Under the pieces are notes generated by a model. It was given only the letters and a program-made list of their open reading frames with translations. It had not been told where the DNA came from and did not search any database. Source: an uncultured Caryophanales bacterium (GTDB lineage: Bacteria; Bacillota_I; Bacilli_A; RF39; UBA660). Taken from it: 34,133 nucleotides of DNA. This document shows positions 1-7,845 of this stretch, in pieces (position 1 is the stretch's first letter; each line of letters begins with the position of its first letter). A program made the translations under genes and the position numbers. The stretch spans positions 1 to 34,133 of the forward strand of contig CATLHA010000015.1 of the NCBI GenBank assembly GCA_949948745.1, in the 5' to 3' direction.

Positions 1-1
1 C

Positions 2-22
2 AAAAATTTCACCTTGTGAAAT
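2..22 (-). promoter_or_regulatory. Hairpin with buried SD-like sequence, or terminator, downstream of the RHS gene
   Basis: Read on the minus strand, a perfect 7-bp stem (ATTTCAC / GTGAAAT, loop AAG) is followed by TTTTT, which looks like a weak intrinsic terminator. The loop and 3' arm also spell AAGGTGA, the same type of SD used elsewhere in this window, at a spacing that would put a start codon at or just beyond the window edge. It may therefore be the leader of the next gene rather than a terminator. The window ends here, so the two readings cannot be separated. Confidence 0.4.
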
Positions 23-57
23 CTTTTTGGCATGGGATTTTTCCAATTTATATCTTT

Positions 58-85
58 CTATTAAAAAGTACTTGACTTTTAATAG
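58..85 (-). other. Inverted repeat just after the RHS gene
   Basis: CTATTAAAAGT and ACTTTTTAATAG form an 11-bp stem with one bulged base and a 5-base loop, starting 10 bases after the RHS stop codon. No T-run follows it on the minus strand, so it is not a classical intrinsic terminator. It could protect the mRNA 3' end or be a processing site. Confidence 0.35.
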
Positions 86-95
86 TTAGACTCCT

Positions 96-3000
96 TTATT
101 TCTGTTTATACCAAAAAGTTATTATATTTCCATTTCCTTCATACTTTCCACCACGCCCTCTATATCTAAATTCCCAAACTTGATTTCCGTGTTTAGTGTC
201 ATTGGTAAATCTTAATAAATTTTGATTCTGATTTGCAAAATTTAATGCATCATCTGTATATTCAAAAATATTTGAAGCAGATCCACCCTCTCTAATAACA
301 TGCTTTTTGTAATGATAATTCAAAGATGAAGTTCGATTGTTAAATGTACCTTTATTCCAATTTTTCGCTGTATTGATTACTCTATTGGTAGTAGAAATAA
401 ATCCAGAAGCAGCTCCATTTATTGCACCAGAAAGTGCCCCATCTCCCATTCCATTTAGTGCTTTTTCTTGTGCTCCATCCCAACTTTCTGTTGTTATTCT
501 TTGTTTTATTGCGCCACCGACTGCACCTATAGTAGCTCCTACTATTGTTCCTATTACTGCTCCCTTAAGTGCTCCTAATGCTATAGTTGCCGCTACTGTT
601 CCTACTCCTGCTGTTGCTACTGTTACTATTGATACCACTGCTACTACTGCTACTACTGCAGTAGCTTTTATAATTTTTTTTGCCCACTTTGGCCATACTC
701 CACCTGAATCATTTAAATTAATTGGGTTATCAAAAGCATACTGATACATATTATGACCCAAACAATTTCCACCGATTTCACCAACTGTAATATCCTGACT
801 TATAAACCTTCCCCAAGTAGGATTATAGTATCTACTATTTAGGTAGTATAGCCCTGTTTCTGTATCATAATAGTATTCTCTATATCTAAATGGATTAATG
901 ATTCCTATATTAGTTTCATCTGTTATTTCATTACCTTGATTATCTTTGATACTTAGTAATTTTCCCCAAGAGTCATATTCATAGGTTACTATCTCATTGT
1001 AATCTTGATCTAATATTCCAATAATATCTCCTTGGATATTTTTAATATAGTAGTAAGTATTATTGTTATATTTTAGTCCTACTAATCCTGTTAAGTCATA
1101 TAGATAGTAGATAGTATTATTTCCTCTTTGTTCATAGATGATATTACTGTTTTCTAAATAGTACTTTGTTGTTACTCCATTAATCTCTTTTTCAGTTCTT
1201 ATACCATCTCTATTATACTTGTAGTTAATATTTAGATTTTTACTTGTATCTTGATAGCTAGAGAGACTTCTACCATTGATCCAATCTAAGGTAATATCAT
1301 TTCCAATACTTAATGGGTTTCCAATTTCATCATATGTAACTAGTTGGTTATTAAACTTTGTTAATTGATCTTCCCAGTTTGTATTTTCATACTGATAAGT
1401 ATCTGTTTTTATTATAGCATCTGTTTCTAAATTTTTGGTAATTTTTGTTAGTAAATTTCCTGAGTTGTCATATGTGTACTCTATCTTTTCATTCTTTAGG
1501 TAGTCTTCTTCTTTGATTAACTCATTATATTCATCATAATAATATTTGTTTTTTAGATTATTATTGTAATAAATATCCGTAATATTATTTAATTTATCAT
1601 ACTTATAACTATATTTGTTATTTCCGTTTTGAATACTTTTAATTAATTCAGAAGTTCTTCTACCTCTAGAAATATAATCATATATTGTATTATAACTATT
1701 ATTAATAGTTTTATTTGATAACCTTCCTAAACTGTCATAATTATAATCTACTTTTTCATTATCCGTTTCTGTACTAGTTAACTGATCATCTTTATCATAT
1801 GTATTCTTCATTTCATGGACTGTCTCATTTAACCTATATTTTTTTGATGTTACATTGTCATTTTTATCATATCCATAATTAATTCCAAAATCATCTTTTC
1901 TATATTCTTCTATCCTTTTTGCACTATCATAGTCATATTTTGTTATAGAATCATATGGATTTTCTAATTCTGTTGGATCAGTATCATAAGTTGCAATTGG
2001 ATTAAATTCCAATACTTTGGCCAAATTACCATTACTATCATATTTATAGTGGTAATCTTTATCCATTTTATGAATAATTTTTGCTCTATCAAATTCATCG
2101 TATTCAAAAGTAATTTCATGGTTATTTCCATAAGTTGTTTTTGTTAAATTTCCATTATTAGGCTCATATTCATTATTTACAAGAATGATGTTGTTTCCAA
2201 TCTGTACTGTCTTTGAATTTAAGAAATTGTCATATGTAAATTTATATTCTTTATTTCCTTGAGTTATTTTTTCTAATAAGTTTTTGTCATTATACGTATA
2301 ATTAACTGATTTTTCTCCTTGTGTTACTGAAGTAATTTGTTTTTTATCATTATATGTATAACTTGTTGTTTGATTATTAGCATTTGTCATAGAAGTTGTT
2401 AGACCAGTTAATGGATCTGTAGTATAGTTTGTTGTATTAAAATTACTATCTGTTACACTTGTTACAAATCTTCCATCATCAGTATAAGTAGCTGTTGTTT
2501 CAATAAATTTCTCTTCTGGTATTTCAAAATAGAATTCAAAGGATGGGTCACTCCTATCTATATTTTGATAGCTCATTTCAGAAATTGTAATTATTTCATC
2601 TTGATCTGATATTTGTTTTGGTTTTGCACATAGTCCATTATATTTCATTGTTGATATTTCTTTTTTATCGTCCCTGATGTAATAACTTCCATTTTTATTT
2701 TTTTCAAGTATAAATGTATTTAGTTCCCCTGAAATTAAACTATCTGTATTCTTATGTAATTGTGCACCTTGATTTTGACTGATTTTTAAGCTATATTCTG
2801 GCATTAATGGATATATTATTTTTATATTTTCTTGTTGTTCTACGATTTCTTCTTGTTCTCCTGATTCTTTTGTTACTGTTTTTTTAGTTTCTTCTATAAA
2901 TTTTTCCACTTTCCAAATAGTGTTACTACAAGAGTCATGCTCTAGCTTTATATTTTTATTTTTTACATTGATATATTTACTCGTTCCTTTATTTCTTATT

Positions 3001-6000
3001 AAGTAAAGACCGTTTTCAAATTTTTCATTTTCTTTTTTTGATATCTTTGTCTTAATTGGATTTCCAAAATGATCATATTCGACCTTGTTTGATATACCCA
3101 TAGAAGAGATTGCACTCAATACATGGTCTGTTTTTTCATTATCATATTCATATTTAAAATGTTTTCCTTTTGGTGTTGTTGCACTTATCAATTGATTATT
3201 CTTATCATACCCAAAAATATTACTTTCGTCTTTGGAGGAATCTTTTATGTTTGTTACATTTCCTTCTTCATCATATTCATAAAAACTACTTGCGATGTCT
3301 TTATAGAAGGATATATTCGTTATATAAAGGGTATTGGCATTTCCACCCTGATTAAATAATAATCTAATTTCTTCATAATCTTTTTCTGCATCATATCTAA
3401 AAGTAAAATATTGCCACTTATTTTCATTTGAATTAAATTCTTTACTTGGTAATACACAATGATCTAAGTCTTCCCCAACTGGTTTAAAGTAAATCATTAC
3501 ACTATTTCCTATTCTATTTCCATCACTTTCTACGCCTTCATTTTTATACCAGAAGGAAACAGTATAGATATCTCCTTTTTTCCCTTTAATTGGAAAACGT
3601 CTTTCTAAAGAACTTCTTCCTAACGGATTCATTTTTATTTTTAATGCCGTATTCTGATTATTATTTACTTTTACTACTTCAAAAGTCTCATTTGTTGGTA
3701 CTTGTACTATCGATGGCATACCATTTTCATCCTTTGTTGTATAATCGGTCTTACTAGATTCTAATACCCATCCACTTAACCCTTTTGAAAAATCTGAATT
3801 ATCTAAAATATTATAATCGTTTGCTACCTCTCCTTCTTCTAATTGAACATCATCTATATATACTGTACATTTATCTTCAAAATACATAGAAATAGTTACT
3901 GTACCATAATAATCATCTTCATTATAAAATGTAATATCATGTCTTAAGAATTGATCAGATGGCTCTATCTCTATGGAATTTTGAACTAGATTTCTCTCTT
4001 TATCATATCTTATAACTGATAATTTTACTTTTTTATTATTTTTGAAATATCCACTAAATGTATAATATCCATTTTTTAATAGTTGGATTTCTCTACTATA
4101 TAGATACCTTTTACCTTCTTCCACTATTATTTTACAACTTTTATAACCTGAAACTGCATCATCAGCGGAATGACTTTTTTGAATATTATAGTAAGTATAT
4201 TCACTATCAAATAAATCTTCTTCCTCTTCAAAGCTAGAGTTTTCTATATAGTTTTTAATATATTTTACTGGAATTGTATCCGCTAGAAGTTTATTCTTAT
4301 GATAGTTTTCATCTCCATATTCATTTACAGTAGAATATGCTTTGTTTAAATCTTCATTCTCTGTCATACTATTACTTGATAATAAGTTTCCTAAAGAGTT
4401 AAAAATTAATGTATTTATTCTTCCTTTATGATCTTTCATGGTTGTTGTTTCAAATCCATAGTCTAACGTAAAATAATTTCCTTGTTCATTATTTAATCCA
4501 TACTGCGTTACCTTTTGTACTTTATATGGTCTTTCGCTATAGTATATATAATTAATTTTCATTCCTGTAATGTCTACGATATCTGTAATTAAATGATTTG
4601 TATTATAAATAATGGTAGAAGTTCCTTGTCTATCCTTAAATCCTACTAAATCTTTATTGTTATAAGTTAATTCTACTGTATCTTCTGGACTTACTACTTT
4701 AATTTTATTTGTTTCATATATAATATTGATTTCCTGTTCATTAGCATCGATTATTTTTGTAATTTGGTTTGATGAATTTCTCTCTATTTGAATACTATTT
4801 TCACTAACATCTGTCATCTTTTCTAAATAACCTACACCATTTAAAATGTTATATATCATAGTATTGCCATTTTTATCTGTCATTACATATTTATTTTCTT
4901 CTTTTTTGACTGTAAGATTTAATCCATCTTCATCTTTATAACTTGTTTCTTCTTCTGTTTTCATTTCATTAAAGTAGTGAATCGTTCCATCTTCATCTAC
5001 ATATTCTAAATAATTATAATCATCTATCCCTGTTTCTTTTATTGTTTGATCTAGTGTTAATTTGTATCCTCTTCCATAGATTGTATTTTTATTTAATACC
5101 ACATCATTGGTATTATAAACTAGTCCTACACTTGCTGGTAATTTTCCTCCAATAGTGGAACCTAGTGTCCATATTCCTGTTAGGTTTCCATTATAACTAT
5201 TTACATAGGTAGTTCCTTGGGCAAATTCTTGACTTTTATAATCTAAATAACTTTCCAATCCATTTTGATTACGATACGTAATTTCTAAGGTTGGTTTTAC
5301 TTCAAAATCTTCTCTAGCTGCACTTTTGGAGAAGAAGGCTGGGTATCCATCATCAATATAAACTTCTTCTGCCGCTTTTAACATAATTCCATAGTTTGGA
5401 GTTCCTGTATACCATTTTTTTACTAAAGTTGTTAAGTATGCACTACAGTAGGCTGGAATTTCTATTTGTTCCCCTATTGAAACACTTCTTCTAGCGAACA
5501 ATATAGATTCTACTCTACTCATATATTTATCATGCATATTGTCCCAGTTTGCAGTTACTTCATCCCATGGAGTAGTAATTTGATGAATTGTTACTGTTTG
5601 TTCTGTTCCTTCACTACCATATCCTATCGGATACCCAATCAAATTTAGATTTGCATCGATGATTTCACTACCAGTCCCTATTTCTGGTAATTCAAATTTT
5701 AATAACGTTCTATTGGTTTTATCAATTCCATTAAATCTATCTACTCCTGCTTTTAAAATCGTATGACTATTTCTATCTACATTACTATCTCCTTCATAAA
5801 TATAGGTATCTTGAACACTATCTTTCTTACTGTAATTCGTAATTGTTGGATCTACTCTAACTGGATATTTTGTATTTTTATCCATTAACCATTCCATATC
5901 TAAATCTAATTCTATTTCATAACCCACTTCATTTCTTTCGATAAAATATCTAATATTATGGTTTATTACTCCATTTTTATCCATCATGTATGGTTTTTCA

Positions 6001-6521
6001 ATTGTAAAGATTATTTTATTTTTATCTTTCAATAAGATTTCATTTTTTTCTAACTCTAGCTCTAGATTGGTATTTACGAAAAAGACCAATTTATTTTTTA
6101 CTGAATTTTTATTTTTTAATACAATAGTTTCTTTTACTTTTGTAGGCAATGTTTTATATTCAATGTTTATTCCATCTAAAATATTGGTATAGGAGATATC
6201 TTCTATGTATTTGGATTGTTTTTTCTTTTTTCGAGACTTTACTTCTTTTTCATCTTTTAATTTTATATTTAGATAATACTTATCTTTTTCCATTTTAAAG
6301 AATTCATCGATACTTTGATTCTTATAATAAACTTTATATTCATTTTGTTTATTACTGTAGTATCCATTTTTCTTTGTTAGTGTATTATCTATTTCTTGAT
6401 ATTTTCCATTTTCTTGATAATGAACATTTTGATTATAGATTCTCGCTACAATTGTCCCATCTTCTCTTAAAAAATGTTTTTCTTTTGGTTTTCTCTTAGA
6501 GACTAATTCTACTTCTCTCAT
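96..6521 (-). CDS. WapA-like RHS/YD-repeat polymorphic toxin, no signal peptide
   Basis: A 2141-residue RHS protein. Residues about 1-225 are a charged N-terminal region ending near a PVRVDPTI motif. Residues about 230-417 look like a DNRLRE domain as in Bacillus WapA. YD repeats follow from about 480, interrupted by two carbohydrate-binding-like beta-sandwich segments (about 758-1077) and a ricin-like beta-trefoil segment (about 1165-1335), and resume at about 1340-1860. The RHS core follows (about 1820-1930: GLYYLNSRYYNPTWGRFISQD, then YAFDNP). A Gly/Ala/Val-rich hydrophobic stretch (about 1940-2000) precedes a roughly 95-residue basic C-terminal module, presumably the toxin. RHS proteins of this kind normally carry a processed C-terminal toxin inside a YD-repeat shell and act on neighbouring cells. 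The start has a clear RBS (AGGGGTGATAATTT before ATG). Unlike WapA, the first 30 residues are charged and carry no signal peptide. The gene lies 12 bases after the tail-collar gene. RHS family is certain; toxin activity is inferred. Confidence 0.9.
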   Translation of the reverse strand: MREVELVSKRKPKEKHFLREDGTIVARIYNQNVHYQENGKYQEIDNTLTKKNGYYSNKQNEYKVYYKNQSIDEFFKMEKDKYYLNIKLKDEKEVKSRKKKKQSKYIEDISYTNILDGINIEYKTLPTKVKETIVLKNKNSVKNKLVFFVNTNLELELEKNEILLKDKNKIIFTIEKPYMMDKNGVINHNIRYFIERNEVGYEIELDLDMEWLMDKNTKYPVRVDPTITNYSKKDSVQDTYIYEGDSNVDRNSHTILKAGVDRFNGIDKTNRTLLKFELPEIGTGSEIIDANLNLIGYPIGYGSEGTEQTVTIHQITTPWDEVTANWDNMHDKYMSRVESILFARRSVSIGEQIEIPAYCSAYLTTLVKKWYTGTPNYGIMLKAAEEVYIDDGYPAFFSKSAAREDFEVKPTLEITYRNQNGLESYLDYKSQEFAQGTTYVNSYNGNLTGIWTLGSTIGGKLPASVGLVYNTNDVVLNKNTIYGRGYKLTLDQTIKETGIDDYNYLEYVDEDGTIHYFNEMKTEEETSYKDEDGLNLTVKKEENKYVMTDKNGNTMIYNILNGVGYLEKMTDVSENSIQIERNSSNQITKIIDANEQEINIIYETNKIKVVSPEDTVELTYNNKDLVGFKDRQGTSTIIYNTNHLITDIVDITGMKINYIYYSERPYKVQKVTQYGLNNEQGNYFTLDYGFETTTMKDHKGRINTLIFNSLGNLLSSNSMTENEDLNKAYSTVNEYGDENYHKNKLLADTIPVKYIKNYIENSSFEEEEDLFDSEYTYYNIQKSHSADDAVSGYKSCKIIVEEGKRYLYSREIQLLKNGYYTFSGYFKNNKKVKLSVIRYDKERNLVQNSIEIEPSDQFLRHDITFYNEDDYYGTVTISMYFEDKCTVYIDDVQLEEGEVANDYNILDNSDFSKGLSGWVLESSKTDYTTKDENGMPSIVQVPTNETFEVVKVNNNQNTALKIKMNPLGRSSLERRFPIKGKKGDIYTVSFWYKNEGVESDGNRIGNSVMIYFKPVGEDLDHCVLPSKEFNSNENKWQYFTFRYDAEKDYEEIRLLFNQGGNANTLYITNISFYKDIASSFYEYDEEGNVTNIKDSSKDESNIFGYDKNNQLISATTPKGKHFKYEYDNEKTDHVLSAISSMGISNKVEYDHFGNPIKTKISKKENEKFENGLYLIRNKGTSKYINVKNKNIKLEHDSCSNTIWKVEKFIEETKKTVTKESGEQEEIVEQQENIKIIYPLMPEYSLKISQNQGAQLHKNTDSLISGELNTFILEKNKNGSYYIRDDKKEISTMKYNGLCAKPKQISDQDEIITISEMSYQNIDRSDPSFEFYFEIPEEKFIETTATYTDDGRFVTSVTDSNFNTTNYTTDPLTGLTTSMTNANNQTTSYTYNDKKQITSVTQGEKSVNYTYNDKNLLEKITQGNKEYKFTYDNFLNSKTVQIGNNIILVNNEYEPNNGNLTKTTYGNNHEITFEYDEFDRAKIIHKMDKDYHYKYDSNGNLAKVLEFNPIATYDTDPTELENPYDSITKYDYDSAKRIEEYRKDDFGINYGYDKNDNVTSKKYRLNETVHEMKNTYDKDDQLTSTETDNEKVDYNYDSLGRLSNKTINNSYNTIYDYISRGRRTSELIKSIQNGNNKYSYKYDKLNNITDIYYNNNLKNKYYYDEYNELIKEEDYLKNEKIEYTYDNSGNLLTKITKNLETDAIIKTDTYQYENTNWEDQLTKFNNQLVTYDEIGNPLSIGNDITLDWINGRSLSSYQDTSKNLNINYKYNRDGIRTEKEINGVTTKYYLENSNIIYEQRGNNTIYYLYDLTGLVGLKYNNNTYYYIKNIQGDIIGILDQDYNEIVTYEYDSWGKLLSIKDNQGNEITDETNIGIINPFRYREYYYDTETGLYYLNSRYYNPTWGRFISQDITVGEIGGNCLGHNMYQYAFDNPINLNDSGGVWPKWAKKIIKATAVVAVVAVVSIVTVATAGVGTVAATIALGALKGAVIGTIVGATIGAVGGAIKQRITTESWDGAQEKALNGMGDGALSGAINGAASGFISTTNRVINTAKNWNKGTFNNRTSSLNYHYKKHVIREGGSASNIFEYTDDALNFANQNQNLLRFTNDTKHGNQVWEFRYRGRGGKYEGNGNIITFWYKQK

Positions 6522-6533
6522 AAATTATCACCC

Positions 6534-7169
6534 CTAAGATACTCTCTTCCACATATTTACAACTAGGTATGGTGGCATGTTATTATGTGATTGACTTCCA
6601 CCTTGTGATTGCGAAACTACAGCATTTTTTAGGGATTCGCGCCACCAACCATTAGAGCTCATATCGACACCTGTTATACTAATTCCACTGGTATCAGCTA
6701 CTGAAAGTAAAGATGAGTTACTACTAAGATGATTATGTAATGGCATTTCATTCGTATTTAGCTTATGTGAATATTCTCCACCTGTAGTATTATTTTGAAA
6801 ATTCCACTTTAATTCTTCCTCTTGAATTACACCAAATCCATTATACCCATTTTGTTTTGGTGAACCTGCTCCAAGTAAAAATCTACCTGTAATTTGTTCC
6901 CAAACTCCACCAAATAGTACCTTTGGATTCGTATCGCTTACAGATAGGTAAATAGAATCTATTGGATAAACAATGTCTAGTACTTCATTATTTAAAGGAA
7001 TATATTTCGTAGTTTTAATACTTTTAACTGTTAAATTTCCCTCCTTATCTAATTCAAAATTATTGTTTTTTGAAGTAATACAACCAACATGAAGGTTATT
7101 TACTTCTAAGTTTGTATTTTCGTTTTCCATAGTAAACGCATTTACTATGTAATCATATTCTTCATTCAT
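6534..7169 (-). CDS. Phage tail-collar-like structural protein
   Basis: A 211-residue protein. The first 70 residues are not recognised. The middle (DSIYLSVSDTNPKVLFGGVW, then RFLLGAG) and the C-terminus (EMPLHNH, GGSQSHNNMPPYLVVNMWKR) match the tail-collar / Mdp-type domain found at the tips of phage tails and baseplates, including the paired His-containing EMPxHNH and HNNMPPY motifs. In phages such proteins contribute to receptor binding or tail assembly. Here there are no tail tube, sheath or terminase genes nearby. The gene sits between a holin and a signal-less RHS protein, 12 bases before the RHS start, so it is probably co-translated with it and could help carry or present the toxin. 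The SD AAGGAAGG lies 10 bases before ATG and is complementary to a CCTTCC upstream. Fold assignment is good; the role is inference. Confidence 0.8.
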   Translation of the reverse strand: MNEEYDYIVNAFTMENENTNLEVNNLHVGCITSKNNNFELDKEGNLTVKSIKTTKYIPLNNEVLDIVYPIDSIYLSVSDTNPKVLFGGVWEQITGRFLLGAGSPKQNGYNGFGVIQEEELKWNFQNNTTGGEYSHKLNTNEMPLHNHLSSNSSLLSVADTSGISITGVDMSSNGWWRESLKNAVVSQSQGGSQSHNNMPPYLVVNMWKRVS

Positions 7170-7179
7170 TTTTTTAAAT

Positions 7180-7201
7180 CCTTCCTTTTTTTCTTGGAAG
7201 G
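7180..7201 (-). promoter_or_regulatory. Hairpin covering the SD of the tail-collar gene
   Basis: On the minus strand CCTTCC and GGAAGG form a 6-bp stem around a 10-base A-rich loop. The 3' arm is the Shine-Dalgarno of the tail-collar gene, so folding would block initiation. The stem is short and could be fortuitous. Confidence 0.35.
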
Positions 7202-7356
7202 CACTAGTAATAAATAAACTTTGGTTACATAAAATTTAATAGCTATTATAATACGACCGACCACATGTTATTATTAATAGCGCCTTCTTATATTTTTTGT
7301 GTTATGTTCGAACTATACACACTATAATATATGAAGGATGTTTAAAAGAGCCAGGA
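7202..7356 (-). other. Non-coding gap between holin and tail-collar genes
   Basis: No reading frame of useful length on either strand. It holds the 24-bp dyad at 7298-7321 and a TATAAT-like hexamer near 7246 with no convincing -35. It could contain an internal promoter or a processing site separating holin expression from the collar/RHS pair. Confidence 0.3.
7298..7321. promoter_or_regulatory. 24-bp imperfect dyad, possible operator
   Basis: TGTGT-N3-GTTCGAAC-N3-ACACA: the outer five and inner eight bases are perfectly symmetrical and only the three bases between them break symmetry. The size and layout suit a dimeric DNA-binding protein. It is not a LexA box, since GAAC and GTTC are in the wrong order. 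The position, 37 bases after the holin stop, suits control of the collar and RHS genes. No regulator gene is adjacent. Confidence 0.35.
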
Positions 7357-7785
7357 CTAATGCCTAGTTTTTGGTTCTTTTTCTTTTTCTAATAAATTAC
7401 TTTCTTCTTCTATTTGACTCGAAAATACAGTTAATGATGTCATTAATGCTTTAGGTATTTTTATTCCAATTGCTGTAAAATTTTCTAAAATTGAAATTAT
7501 TTCATTTAGTATTAAAGAGTAAATTACTATATTTCTTAAAACATTATTTATTCCCAAGATATTTCCTATGATTACTGAAATTGTTAGGATAATAAAGTAA
7601 GAAAATTTTTTTAGTATTCCCTTAAAACTGATGCTACTATTGATTTCTTTTTTTATAAATGCTTTAAATAATCCTGTGATGATATCCAAAATTATTACTG
7701 TAATTAGGTATTTGAATCTTAAATCAATATCATTAAACAGAAATACTATGATAGATGATATGGCTGCTACTATTATTTTAGACAT
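7357..7785 (-). CDS. Phage-type holin (toxin secretion/phage lysis holin family)
   Basis: A 142-residue hydrophobic protein with an N-terminal helix (IIVAAISSIIVFLF), a conserved-looking YLITVIILDIITGLFKAF segment, two or three further membrane helices and a charged tail rich in Glu and Lys. Size, topology and the DIITGLxKA pattern match the holin family that includes phage lysis holins and the TcdE toxin-release protein. Holins form pores that release proteins or let lysins reach the wall. An in-frame ATG exists 21 bases upstream, but it would place the perfect SD AGGAGGTGA inside the gene, so I chose the ATG at 7785. No endolysin lies next to it; downstream are the tail-collar and RHS genes. 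The SD is buried in a long hairpin (7789-7824). Family call is good; a toxin-release role is inferred from context. Confidence 0.75.
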   Translation of the reverse strand: MSKIIVAAISSIIVFLFNDIDLRFKYLITVIILDIITGLFKAFIKKEINSSISFKGILKKFSYFIILTISVIIGNILGINNVLRNIVIYSLILNEIISILENFTAIGIKIPKALMTSLTVFSSQIEEESNLLEKEKEPKTRH

Positions 7786-7788
7786 AAA

Positions 7789-7824
7789 AAAATCACCTCC
7801 TACCATAGGGTATGAAGTGATTTT
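7789..7824 (-). promoter_or_regulatory. Terminator-like hairpin that buries the holin SD
   Basis: On the minus strand an 11-bp stem (AAAATCACTTC with GAGGTGATTTT, one G-U pair), one mismatch, a 4-bp TACC/GGTA stem and a CTAT tetraloop are followed by more T residues. It is a good intrinsic terminator for the thioredoxin-like gene, which ends 22 bases upstream. Its 3' arm is also the holin Shine-Dalgarno, and the holin ATG follows seven bases later. One structure could thus limit both transcription into and translation of the holin. Confidence 0.7.
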
Positions 7825-7845
7825 ATTGTTGTATAGGTCATTTTT

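Noticed and set aside
480-680. Repetitive (ACT/GCT)-rich tract as a microsatellite or CRISPR-like repeat
   Set aside because: It encodes the Ala/Val/Thr-rich hydrophobic segment of the RHS protein; the units are not regular and there are no spacers.
337-744. Open plus-strand frame of 135 codons rich in Ala, Pro and Thr
   Set aside because: It is the antisense of the Gly/Ala/Val-rich hydrophobic part of the RHS protein; it has no SD, and its composition is explained by the complementary codons.
7298-7321. GTTCGAAC as part of a tRNA gene or attachment site
   Set aside because: No acceptor, D-arm or anticodon-arm pairing exists around it and no integrase gene is near; retained only as a possible operator.
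96-7785. Whole left region as an intact prophage
   Set aside because: Only a holin and one collar-like gene are phage-related; no capsid, portal, terminase, integrase or tail tube genes are present, and the flanking genes are cellular.
7786-7806. Upstream ATG giving the holin seven more residues (MVGGDFF)
   Set aside because: These codons are the Shine-Dalgarno AGGAGGTGA and its spacer; the real start is the ATG at 7785.
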